Shown here in pieces: positions 49,412 through 59,575 of a stretch of DNA of 64,000 bases; the first letter of the stretch is position 1; the number at the start of each line of letters is the position of its first letter. The stretch lies in NCBI GenBank assembly GCA_030549335.1, contig CM060183.1:35028768-35092767 (forward strand), read 5' to 3'. Position numbers and translations under genes: made by a program. The notes under the pieces are model-generated. The model was not told the DNA's origin. It did not search any database and worked only from the letters and a program-made list of their open reading frames with translations. The stretch is from Pontederia crassipes. Taxonomy: Eukaryota; Streptophyta; Magnoliopsida; Commelinales; Pontederiaceae.

Positions 49412-51304
49412 AGTGGTATCAGAGCAGTTCTTCCTGCTCAGATTACCCAGCGACGATGACTCGCTTGTGTCGTTGCAACGTGCCCTGGCGTAGGAAATGT
49501 GCTTCCGCTCAAATACTCCATCACGCTCAGGCGCACTGGTACCATGGTCTTTGATCGTGGACGCCAACGAGGAACGCATGGCAAGCCTCCTCGCCGCACG
49601 CCCAGTCGTGCCCCGCAGCATGTTCCTCATACACCCGTGTCGTGTCAAGGAACGTCCGTCATGCATCATGATGGCGGACTGATCGCCCCGCCTAACCGGG
49701 ACGGTCATGCGTCGCTCACTCGAGCAGATCAACCACCCCAGGTATACAGTCGGGAATCCTGAAGTGTCGCACTGCGTCAAAGAGTGGCCATATGCTCCGC
49801 ATGATGGTCTTGCGCTGCTCATATCATGAGATCGCTTACACGAGCGTCGTGTAACTCGGAGGACCCGTGTCACATTTAGGGACTGTCGGTCATGCACTAT
49901 CATGACGACCTGGCGCTGCTCGGTATTTCGTGACGTCGCATCGCATGCCCAGTCATGCAACGTGAAGTGCACAACCGCTTCACGTGAGAAGTTGGCTTAA
50001 AGACAAATATCAAGGTTCATGGTCCCTTTTTGGCCAAAGAATATTATCTTTTCGGCCAAGGAGCATCAATCACAAGCATCTTGTTGTGTCGCAGCATTGC
50101 CTGCCACACCACGATGACTTTCAGGAATGGAGCAAAGCGTTGATTACTTGCAAACACTCGCGGACGAGCTGTCAGCCTTGCCTGCCTCGTCAAGTGTCGC
50201 CCCGCAAGCGGCGTGATGTCATCCATCGAGGAGTGGGACGAACTTGATACATGCCAACGCAAATCGACGCCTCAACTCAGCGATCAATTTGGCAAATGGT
50301 CTGAGCGTCGAGCATCGGCGAACCTGGGCATGCTGCTGTCAAGCGTTCTGCCGCCAACCGAAGGAAGGACTGCCCTTTCCTTTCGGACATCGCCTCGAGT
50401 AATCGAAGCGGCCTCCAAGGATCGCAATGCGAAGGTTTTGAAGGACACATTGGCGATGTCGTCCCTTCGAATGGAGATGGAGGTAATGTTGGGAGCTCAT
50501 GCCACGAGTTCACTAACCGCAGTCTGCTTATCTAAGCGGAGCGTCTTCACAAGCATCCGCCCGGATCAGTGAAGGCCCGGAACGGCTACTCTTTCGCAAG
50601 GGTCAAGCCGCCCGGTGGACGAGTATGTCAAAGGTGTATGATCTAGGATGACAGGCACAGTGGCATTACTTTGTCCAAGGTGCGGACGGACGAGCATCTA
50701 AGGTGCATCCTCTTCGTGAACGAGCACAATGATCTCGCCCCGTCCATACTCCAAAGGGATTGTCAAAGCTTCAAAGGAGGTCCCAGGATCGGAAGAAAGC
50801 ATATCCCAAGAACCCTGCAAGATGTGGCAAACTCAAGATGGCGTTGCCATCGCGACAATGTAGAATGTGGCAAACATGCATCCCAGACATGGGACAGAAG
50901 AAGTGGCAGTTCATCAATTATGCAGACCCTGACAAGTTGGAACTGAAGGCCAAGATCGCATTGTTCAGCATCGGCCAGATGGGCATGTTGAAGGAGGAAG
51001 TGAAAGGAATCACCGAGCTCCGCCTACAGTGTCCCCAGGAGGATGAATGCCCAGTGTTGGTTCTCTTCAAGCAGAGGGGTTAAGAAGCTTTGGACTAGGA
51101 AGGAGTTGGAATGACCGGATCGTCCAACCTCCGCTCACTAATCAACGCTGCCAAGTCAACTAGGACAAGTGTCATACCTCCAAAGTCCTTGGGCAAGGGC
51201 AATGGTGGGGGAGAGAAGCTCAAGTCGCAAGGAGGAAGCTACTTATGCCGAAGATAAAGATTGCCCATCGAAGCAGGAGAAGCGAGTCGAACCATAGGCA
51301 CATG

Positions 51305-52010
51305 TGGGGAGACTCTCATCGTCGCTCACTATAGCGACTGTGAGTGGACAAGGTGCGGAATGTTATACCAAAGAACCTTGCTCCACCTCAAACCGTCGAG
51401 ATATTTCTTGTCCACCAAGGGTAAGGTGGAGTTACTCTAAATACTCGACGGACGAAGGACTCAATGTTGCAGCCATCTGCAACTTGAAGATAGCGAGTTG
51501 AACCACAAGGAAACGTGGGGAGACTCTCGTCGCCCACTATGGCGACTTGGATGGACAAGGCATGGATTGTCATATCAAAGAACCTTGTCCCGCCTCAAGA
51601 CTGCCGAAACATCAGGTGATCACCAAGGAGGAGGTGGTCCTGCGCTTTTCATTCGGCGGAGGTATGGAAGACTCTACGTTGCAATCATTTGCAACATAGA
51701 GACGTTGAGTCAAGCCCACAAAGAGGCCTGAAGCGTCCCAAAGTATCCGTGGGAAGACTTTCGTCGCTCATCATAGCGACCCCAGGCACTCGAAGCAGAT
51801 AAGCTACAAGCATCGACATCAGAGAGCTTGTGCTGTTTCAAACCGTCGAAATTCAAGAATGATCATCGAGGGTGAGATGGTCCTGTACTTCGCATTCGAC
51901 GGAAGGGAGACTTTATGCTGCGGCCATCCGCAACATGAAGGCATCGAGTCAAGTCGTGCAGGTCGAATGGCGAGACTCTTCATCGTGTTCTACACGACCC
52001 TGAGGTAACT
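51305..52010 (+). repeat. Degenerate ~210-235-bp tandem repeats inside the LARD-like element
   Basis: Units begin near 51305, 51516, 51750 and 51968 with TGGGGAGACTCTC or variants. The first three continue through a CGTCG[C]TCACTATAGCGAC-like piece, AAAGAACCTTG, a CACCAAGG/GGTGG piece and a GCAGCCATCTGCAAC-like piece; the fourth is short. Two- to four-fold arrays before the 3' LTR are common in some plant retrotransposon lineages. Confidence 0.65.
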
Positions 52011-52405
52011 CTTCTCCGAACTATTCCCTCTTGTTTCACCCCCAAAGAAGCCAAACCACACAAGTTGACACTGCGCAAGTCAAAGAGAAGTGAAGCCAAC
52101 AGAGACTTGATGGACGGATAGTTGCTTGATGAAGTCAGACCGCACATGGCGGACTCCACTGGCGCTGCACAAGTGATGACTCCGAGTTGGACGAAGAATC
52201 AGCGAGTGAAGCAAGCCTGAGGGAGGAGTCCTCAGCGAGACCCCAAGGAGCGGGCATTCCTGGCGTTGCGTGATGCTGGTGAAGTTGAAGTCAAGGCAAA
52301 GAAGGCAGAATTGAACGAGATAAGCGAAGTCAAGACTCAAGACGAAGGCCCCGAGAAAGTCCGGACAACGGCGTCGGGGGCGTCGCCGACTTTGGTGGGG
52401 GAGAA

Positions 52406-53066
52406 TGTCACGGGGCGTTTCCCGTGACACGAAGCGTGAAGCCTCGCGGCACCAGTGCCGCTCAACTTATAGTCCTCGGCCGCTCAGCGCCGAAACAATG
52501 GAACACATGCAGCCGCTCCGCACTGCGTAATATTGCGGAGTATCAAGTTATCCGCCCTTAGGGCATTTATCTTGTAAGGTCGTCCTTATGAATGGCCAAG
52601 TAGGTGACGTTCCCGTAGGGTAAGTCTTTTGCATCTTCAATATGTAACAAGACTCTTACGGTACACTGGGAGGAGTTCACTAGTGCCTTCCGAGGCCCAA
52701 TTGTATGTTATGTTTCATCATATTTAATACAAGTAAGCTTTCCTTTTAATTCTAGTGTCATGGTCTTGAGCGTGGAGTGGCAACCCACATCGGTGTTCCT
52801 TCGTGGCGTCCCGTGGTCCCTTCGTCGCCCCTTCGGACTTTAAGCGCCCAAGAGCCTACATTAGTGCCGCAACGCGCTAATGCCACGGTCTCGTGACGAG
52901 TAGTCCAACACTCTAGTCATGTCGTGATTGAACGCCTATAAGAGCGACTCTCGGCAAAGTCGTCTCGACCATAAAACTTTCGCTGCAAACTCAGAACAGG
53001 CTTGGCTAGGTGCCTATCCGCCTAGTCGTCGCACGTGGTCTAGTGTCCGAGAATGACCCCGTGACA
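52406..53066 (+). repeat. Right LTR of the LARD-like element
   Basis: 661 bp. Its TATA position reads TATAAGAG (52937-52944), one change from the left copy. It ends CCCCGTGACA directly before CATG and the resumption of JAR1 exon 3. Confidence 0.9.
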
Positions 53067-53345
53067 CATGCGCCCTGCTGTTTCCAAGCTCTTGAGCCCC
53101 AATCACGCTCGTGCAGATTCAATATACAACAAGTGTGTCAATTTAAGCAACTGGTACGGAGTGATCCCGGAGATATGGCCCAACGCCAAGTATGTTTATG
53201 GTATCATGACAGGATCCATGGAGCCATATTTGAAGAAGCTGAGACACTACGTAGGACATTTGCCACTGATGAGTGGTGACTATGCGTCATCAGAAGGATG
53301 GATCGGTGTCAACGTCAACCCCACTTTGCATCCTGAGTATGTAAC

Positions 53346-53992
53346 TGTTACGATTTCTGCACGAGAGAAATTACGCATCGCGAGAAAATCCAAGAAACTT
53401 AAGGTGACAGAATTGTAAGATCAGATTGATCCAGGATGGTCTTACAAGTCTTGATTATATGTCCTTTTATAGGACCTTGGAGAAACAACTCCTACTCTAA
53501 CTTAAGGACCTAATCCTACTAAGCATGCAAACCCCTTCTCTAGAAAAACCTCCTTGGAGTAGGAGTAAAAATTTGACTTCCTGAAATTCCTGAAGAATTC
53601 AGCCCCTTTCAAAGTCCATCTTGAAGTTCAATTCGGCATGGCCTCTTTCCTGGCACCCTGCCAAGCCCGGACGCGTCCGAGGCGTGCCCGCCTGGGCAGT
53701 CCTAGTCCCACTCGGACTAGGACAAGTCCTGGACGACCCCTTCACATCTTCAGCCCTTCTAGAAGTAGATCTTCGACTCCAAGTGTCCCTCGGTCCAAGA
53801 AGGAAGCTCGGCCCTCTAAGAATCCGCCATGTCCTTCTCGACATCGAAAATCGGCCGACTCCTATTCCTACTAGGAGTAGGAATCCTTTCGACCCTGCAC
53901 TTCTCGTCCAAGCATCTCTCGAAGTCTCCCTATTACTTCTTTGGACCCAAACAGATTTTCAATTAAAGTAGGTTTCAAGGCATTATTTACCA
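53346..53992 (-). repeat. 3' LTR of the gag-only Copia element
   Basis: 647 bp. On the minus strand it begins TGGTAAATAATG and ends AATCGTAACA. A minus-strand TATA box TATAAAAG is at 53464-53471. Confidence 0.85.
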
Positions 53993-54038
53993 AATCTCCA
54001 CCTTGAATTGAATCCTACAATCAGATATTTAACACTCT

Positions 54039-54562
54039 CTACCGTCGCCAATTCCTATTCTGATTTTTCACAGCCTTGCCAGACGCCCTATGACGAAGTT
54101 CACGAGTACGTAGACTCGATCTTACTTCTTCCAGAGAAATTGTGTCTCTTCCGATGATAACAAATTGTACAAAATTTTCGTACGACAGATGAAGAGACAC
54201 CAACAGAAGTAGGGTAGCATCTTCATCCTCAATCTTCACATCTATATTTCGTAATTTCATCAACAGAGTATTATTTGATCAAGATGATCTTTCAGAGGGA
54301 TACCTTCTTGCATGCGGAGGGTGAACAGACGTTGCTTCAACAATAACTTGTTGGTCAAAGACTTGGTCATGTAGAGACTCTCAACTTTCGACCACAGACC
54401 GGTCGCCGTTTCTTGATCAGCGATTTCGATAGTCACCTCGTCCGTCAGACACAACAGGATCATAGAGTATGCCTTCTCTTCTTGTGCCGTCAAACTTGCG
54501 AGGTCGGACTCCTTTTCTTTGCCCTTCGAGTCTTCCTTCGGTTTGTTCTTCGACACGTTCAC
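54039..54562 (-). pseudogene. Copia gag, frameshifted
   Basis: The minus frame from 54562 carries AYSMILLCLTDEV, TATGLWSKVESLYMTKSLTN and LLKQRLFTLRM, then DHLDQ: a textbook Copia gag (UBN2-type) core. A 1-2 base frameshift near 54275 moves reading to the frame of MKLRNIDVKIEDEDATLLLLVSL, which ends at 54039. No zinc knuckle or pol follows. It would have encoded the particle protein of a non-autonomous element. Confidence 0.9.
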
Positions 54563-54723
54563 GAGCGGCGCCCATACTCCCTATTGTTTCAAAAATGCCC
54601 GCATCTTGATCTGTCAGAGACTGAAATTATTTCGTCCAGTAAATTTCTCGACGTTGACGTTGTGCGATGCCATCTCTACGTCTGACGGAGGATCGATGAT
54701 GAAGTCTCGCTCTGATACTAGTT

Positions 54724-55411
54724 TGTTACGATTTCTGCACGAAAGAAATTACGCATCGCGAGAAAACCCGAAAAATTTAAGGCGACGCAGAATTATATTA
54801 GATGAAAGAAACAGAAGAGGATTATAAGATCAGATTGATTCAGGATTGTCCAGGATGGTCTTACAAGTCTTGATTATACGTTTTTTTATAAGGCATTGGA
54901 GAAACAACTTCTACTCTAACTTAAGGACCTAATCCTACTAGGCATGCAAACCCTTTCTCTAGAAAAATCTCCTTGGAGTAGGAGTAGAAATCTGACTTCC
55001 TGAAGTTCCTGAAGAATCCAACTCCTTTCAAAGTCCATCTTGAAGTTTAATTCGGCCTGGCCTCCTTTCTGGCACCCTGCCAAGCCCGGACACGTCCGAG
55101 GCGTGCCCGCCAGGGCAGTCCTAGTCCCACTCGGACTAGGATAAGTCCTGGACGACCCCTTCACATCTTCAGCCTTTCTAGAAGTAGATCTTCGACTCCA
55201 AGTGTCCCTCGATCCAAGAAGGAAGCTCGGCTCTCCAAGAATCCGCCATGTCCTTCTCGACATTGGAAATCGACCGACTCCTATTCCTACTAGGAGTAGG
55301 AATCTTTTCGACCCTACACTTCTCGTCCAAGCATCTCTCGAAGTCTCCTTATTACTTTTTTGAATCCAAACATATTTTCAGTTAAAGTAGAATTCAAAGC
55401 ATTATTTAACC
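54724..55411 (-). repeat. 5' LTR of the gag-only Copia element
   Basis: 688 bp. Matches 53346-53992, but carries an extra ~35 bases near 54790-54830. Confidence 0.85.
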
Positions 55412-56821
55412 GTAACTTTTGCCGTGCTCCCAAACATCCGCTACTACGAATTCATCCCTCAGACGAGACCGAAGGGACAGGAGCTGGACAACGCAGCCAC
55501 CGTCGACTACATAGAAGCAGAACCTGTCGGCCTGACCGAGGTTGAGGTCGGCAAATACTACGAAATTGTTATCACAACCTTTGCAGGTATTTCTCTTCTT
55601 CTTTTGTTTTTTCGTTTATGACTGAGCATGTTTAATTCTTTCAGTCCAAACACCTCCTCCATTCAAGCAGCCGATGAAGATTTTTAAATAAACAGGCAAA
55701 AGGAATATAAGAAATAGGGATCAATTCTAGTTGATTCGCAATGAGATGTAGATGTAGATGACGGTGACAATGACAACTCAAGGGACTTTTCTTTTAGTTT
55801 CTGAACCATTCGCCTATTTCTCTGTAATTGTTTCAAGGGTCAATGAATAGAGATGCCCTTAATTGGTGGATTATAGATGATAAGCAACTTGGAGTACAGA
55901 ATATGGACGCATTAATTAATAAGCATCATTTCCCAAGTTTAATGCACTTATCAATATGGATGCATTAATATCAATTATTAATTAGCAATTTAGCATCAAG
56001 TGGCTATGTGCCTCGAGTCATTTCTGAAAGAGTTGTGCTTGGCTTATTGAATTCTTGGATGCATAGGCCTCAGGATGAGCATGCCGAATGATAAGAGTAA
56101 CATGAACAAAAAGTTGAATCAAACACTTGCCCTTTGATATGAATAGATCATTTTCCGTATATTGTGAATTGGATCCAAGTCCAATGCATGCAAATATGGC
56201 TTTGCTTATTAGACTTAATTAAACATTATGTGGCTTATTCTCCATGTACTTGGCACTCATATTGCTTTCGCGACAACGGCAGGCTTATATCGATACCGGC
56301 TGGGTGACATCGTCCGGGTGGCAGGGTTCCACAACTCGACGCCGGAGCTCCAGTTCATTTGCCGGAGAAACCTACTGCTCAGCATCCACATCGACAAGAA
56401 CACGGAGAAGGACCTGCATTTGGCCGTGGAGGAAGCCAGCAAGCTCCTGGAAGTGGAGAAGCTGGAGCTCGTGGACTTCACAAGCCAGGTGGATGCCTGG
56501 TCGGAGCCCGGTCGCTACATCATCTACTGGGAGCTCAACGGCGAGGCCAAGGATGACGTGCTGAGCAGCTGCTGCAACTGCCTGGACCTCTCCTTCGTCG
56601 ACCCCTGCTATGTCTCTTCCAGGAAGGTCCGGTCCATCGGGCCGCTGGAGCTGCGCATCCTCCGGAAGGGAACGTTTCAGAATATCCTGTACCATTATCT
56701 GCATCTCGGCACCGCCATCAGCCAGTTCAAGACGCCGCGGTTCGTCGGCCCATGCAACGCCAAGGTCCTGGAGATCCTGTGCAGGAACGTCGTCGCCAGT
56801 TATTTCAGCACTGCCTACTGA

Positions 56822-57045
56822 TCACAGTTTAAGTAGATTAATCCTTGTGTAATTACAGTTTTGAAGGCGGCCACCCTTCGACATGTTCTTCCTACCTGCC
56901 AACTACTTGTTAATGAATTAATCTTTTCATTTATCCTTTTGATCTCGAGTTGAGAAAAACTACTTGTTAATGAATTAATCTTTTCATTTATCCTTTTGAT
57001 CTCGAGTTGAGAAGGAAGTGGTGCAGTTAGTAGTAGTAAAATATT
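56822..57045 (+). other. 3' flank of copy C
   Basis: Keeps CACAGTTTAAG and the ATTACAGTTTTGAAG stretch of the copy A and B 3' UTRs. A ~62-bp segment (AACTACTTGTTAATGAATTAATC...GATCTCGAGTTGAGAA) is then duplicated in tandem (about 56898-56956 and 56960-57012). Homology to the other flanks ends at the TTC tract. Confidence 0.7.
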
Positions 57046-57236
57046 TGCTTCTTCTTCTTCTTCTTCTTTCTTCTTCTTCTTCTTCTTCTTCTTCTTCTTC
57101 TTCTTCTTCTTCTTCTTCTTCTTCTTCTTCTTCTTCTTCTTCTTCTTCTTCTTCTTCTTCTTCTTCTTCTTCTTCTTCTTCTTCTTCTTCTTCTTCTTCT
57201 TCTTCTTCTTCTTCTTCTTCTTCTTCTTCTTCTTCT
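57046..57236 (+). repeat. Long TTC/GAA trinucleotide tract
   Basis: About 190 bp of almost pure TTC (one interruption near 57068) on the plus strand, roughly 60 units, 230 bp after the stop codon of copy C. It produces poly-Ser and poly-Arg frames, which are artefacts. Length is likely variable and hard to assemble. Confidence 0.95.
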
Positions 57237-57899
57237 CGACATTACTTAAAATTAGGAAAATCTATGGCGCTTCGCGTAGTTGATAAAGTTGTGATATCAG
57301 GAGATTAAAAAAGAAGCCATCTTCATTCTATAGAAAGAAACAATGCTCTCAAAATATGATTTTTCAAGACTTTAAATTGCATTACATATATGCACAATTA
57401 ATTAAAAAATACCATTTGTGTGATAGCTAGCCATCCTGATAACTAAATTAATTATCTGATATGGTTATTAAGAATGCTATGAAGCTTGATGATTATCATG
57501 CATCTTCAAGTTAGAAAACCACAACAAAATGATAACCGTCGAAATCAAGCACACAGCCACCCATGGCTGCTTGTGTTCCTAAGAGCAGTAAGGGTCTAAA
57601 GAATAAAAGGGTAATAATTGAAATTATCATAGGACAATAAATTTTTCAAGTTAAAAATTAAATAAAATATTTAATCAAATATTACTTATCATGAGTCATG
57701 ACAGTTTTAGTACATGGGTAAAAAACATTAACCTTTGTTGGTATCATGAAGAGGCTGGAGCTGCCCATAGCACCACACAATTCGCAGGAGTCAAATTTCA
57801 TCACTTAACATTCCAAAAAGATACACTCAAAACCGCATAACAGGCGAAGCAAAACAAATGAGAAGCCGAAAAGAGAAGAAAGCAAATACATCATATACT
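57237..57899. other. Intergenic DNA, no gene seen
   Basis: AT-rich, without domains or repeats that I recognise. Confidence 0.4.
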
Positions 57900-58790
57900 G
57901 ATATAAGATATGTTTAGAGATTGTTGAAGAACTTGCGGTACTCATTTTTCCATCTGCATAGTTGACTACATAACTCTTGTTGCTGAAACACCGACCAATC
58001 CCCTCCGGCAGCGGAGTTCTTTGTCGTCCGACCGCATGCACTGTTCATGCAAACTGCACCGACTGTAAGGGAGAGATGTAGAACCGGTTCATGGTGATGC
58101 TTGTGATGGCGGAGCTCACTTTTCTTCGGCATTTTTCGACGTGCACATTGCTCGTGTAGTAGGGGGACACGGCTCCAAGCCATTGAGCACATTCACTTCC
58201 CACTGCCATCATTCCTCATTGCCCTAATTGAGGACAAGCAGCAAGATGCCCATCGCATAGACCGCGATGTTATAGTAGGCCTTCGCGATGCACGCGAGAC
58301 GAACGTCGACCCTTGTTAAGAATATAAAATAATAGATGTTATCTTCCTAACGACTTAAGCTTTTAGGAAAATTGGACAGCACATCAAACAGAGGCCAAGG
58401 GTTCGAACTTCGTTTAAACTCTTATTAAAAAAATATTTTCTCCCTTTATTGTCCACATGTTGGGTTTGGGCTAGACCAAAAGTTATCAGCAACCCTCACG
58501 TGAGGGGAGTGTTAAGAATATAAAATAATAGATGTTACTTTTCCTAATGGCTTAAGCTTTTGGAAAACTGGTCAGCACATCAAATTTAACAACCCTCAGT
58601 GGGTGTCGTGGTCTTTGCTGTTGTTGCTGTCATACATCTCTGACGTGCCATTGAAGATATATTCAAGCCCCCATCAGGTACTGCACATCGACATTGCTGA
58701 GGGAGGCGAAGGACTTGAGCTCGAAGAGGTACCGCTCCTTGTTGACCCACTAGAGCCTCTACTAGCCGTAAGGTGAGCTGTCATGCTGTG
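57900..58790 (-). pseudogene. Unidentified gene-like relic, minus strand
   Basis: On the minus strand, protein-like stretches appear in order: WVNKERYLFELKSFASLSNV (about 58752-58693), then VDVRLACIAKAYYNIAVYAM (about 58310-58251), continuing as GILLLVLN, and NEEWWQWEVNVLNGLEPC-like, and then VCMNSACGRTTKNSAAGGDW (about 58055-57996). Stops and frame changes separate them, and two repeat copies (58316 and 58511) sit between. The CMNSACG segment faintly recalls the N-terminal zinc region of plant VAL/HSI2-type B3 proteins, but that is a guess. I do not recognise the family. Confidence 0.35.
58316..58600. repeat. Dispersed repeat beginning GTTAAGAATATAAAATAATA
   Basis: Two copies start at about 58316 and 58511, each running through a CTTAAGCTTTT[A]GGAAAA piece to CAGCACATCAAA. 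The first is followed by GGGTTCGAACTTCG and GTTGGGTTTGGGCTAGACC. A diverged third copy lies near 60249-60340. The spacing and the GAGGGGAGTGTTAAGAATA junction look like two short LTR-like termini, but class is unresolved. Confidence 0.5.
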
Positions 58791-59575
58791 TTCTTTTTTT
58801 TTCTGCTAGCCGGCCACATTGGAAAGAAATGAGCTTGGTTTCTAGGTAAGTCGATTGTTGTTGCTTGGTCGGTTTTATAAATTGATTTTAGATAATTAAC
58901 TATGCTGATTTAAGTAATCATGCCTGATAATATGAAAATTAGAGATAATATCCGAGTATTAGCAACTCAAATAGCTAATACATTTAGAAGGAATCATTGT
59001 GACAATGTAATTTAAAATGATCAGATAAAATATTTCTATTCTTGTTAGTATTAACATATGGTAATGTTATAGGTGGTTGGGGAAAGGTGATCAACAATTT
59101 CAATATTCTACACATATAAGTCATGTCATTATATAATAATGAGAGTATATTGTATAACTAATTAATCAGTTCGGTCACCTATTTAGCAATTAATTAGAAC
59201 ATTGTTTGTAAACAATGAGTCCTTATATAATAACAAGAGTATAGTGTAATATCAATTAATAAGTCGAGTGATTCCTATGTGATTTACTTACAATTAAGAT
59301 ACACTTAATTTTATCAAAGAGACTAATTAACTTAATTAATAATCTACTTAAGTTAATTAGCATATTGATAAATATTGAGATATTACAATTGAGGCAGAAT
59401 TTCGTCAACATATCGTCTCTTTTTGTGTTTGCTCTTTATCTCTCAATTACTTTATATCGTTATTTGCTTGTTATCGGTTTTATTGATTTTTCGAAAGTGA
59501 TTTCGTGAAAAAAATTTTCATATAGCAATTCACTCTCCTCCTCCTCCTCCTCCTCCTATACGTGCTTTCGATATT
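58791..59575. other. Intergenic DNA, possible LTR relic
   Basis: AT-rich. Ends with TTTTCATATAGCAATTCACTC followed by a (CTC)n run at about 59533-59556, which resembles the end of a Copia LTR. No gene. Confidence 0.35.

Larger units (their letters stand above)
48750..53066 (+). mobile_element. Non-autonomous LTR retrotransposon (LARD-like) in exon 3 of copy C
   Basis: Left LTR 48750-49411 and right LTR 52406-53066, both TGTCACGGGG...CCCGTGA[T/C]A with inverted terminal CACGGG. A perfect initiator-Met primer site TGGTATCAGAGC is at 49414-49425. The purine tract TTGGTGGGGGAGAA is directly before 52406. Target duplication: CATG on both sides (48746-48749 and 53067-53070), with the fifth base differing. 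The ~3-kb interior has several short open frames but no gag, protease, integrase or reverse-transcriptase motif I can recognise, hence a large retrotransposon derivative. Superfamily is undetermined. Confidence 0.9.
53346..55411 (-). mobile_element. Gag-only Copia retrotransposon in exon 3 of copy C
   Basis: Minus orientation: 5' LTR 54724-55411, 3' LTR 53346-53992. A primer site (minus TAGTATCAGAGC, 54709-54720) lies three bases from the 5' LTR. A purine tract (minus CAAGGTGGAGATT) abuts the 3' LTR. The perfect 5-bp target duplication GTAAC is at 53341-53345 and 55412-55416. The interior (~730 bp) holds only gag. LTRs differ by a ~35-bp indel and multiple substitutions. Confidence 0.9.
47762..56821 (+). 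pseudogene. JAR1: JAR1-like gene disrupted by a stop codon and two retrotransposons (copy C)
   Basis: All four exons of the GH3/JAR1-type gene are present: exon 1 47762-48042, exon 2 48136-48237, exon 3 in three pieces (48380-48749, 53071-53345, 55417-55586), and exon 4 56283-56821. Splice borders are kept, and the exon 3 pieces sum to 815 bases, three fewer than copy A, so the frame is otherwise kept. Lesions seen: an in-frame TAG at 48612-48614 where copy A has TCG; a 4.3-kb LTR element with CATG repeated at its edges; and a 2.1-kb Copia element with a GTAAC target duplication. The nucleotide-binding motif reads TSGTSQG rather than SSGTTQG. The position two before YASSEGW is Gly. The exon 4 frame is intact, ending in SYFSTAY. 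No functional enzyme is expected. The mostly clean exons imply recent inactivation. Confidence 0.95.

Noticed and set aside
49385..49972. 195-codon minus-strand frame in the LARD-like element
   Set aside because: It overlaps the LTR end and primer site on the opposite strand and shows no recognisable protein motif.
57018..57308. Poly-serine and poly-arginine reading frames
   Set aside because: They are translations of the TTC/GAA microsatellite, not genes.
57914..58192. Firm assignment as a B3/VAL-type transcription factor fragment
   Set aside because: Only a short CMNSACG-like segment is suggestive and the rest does not align in my reading, so it is left as unknown.
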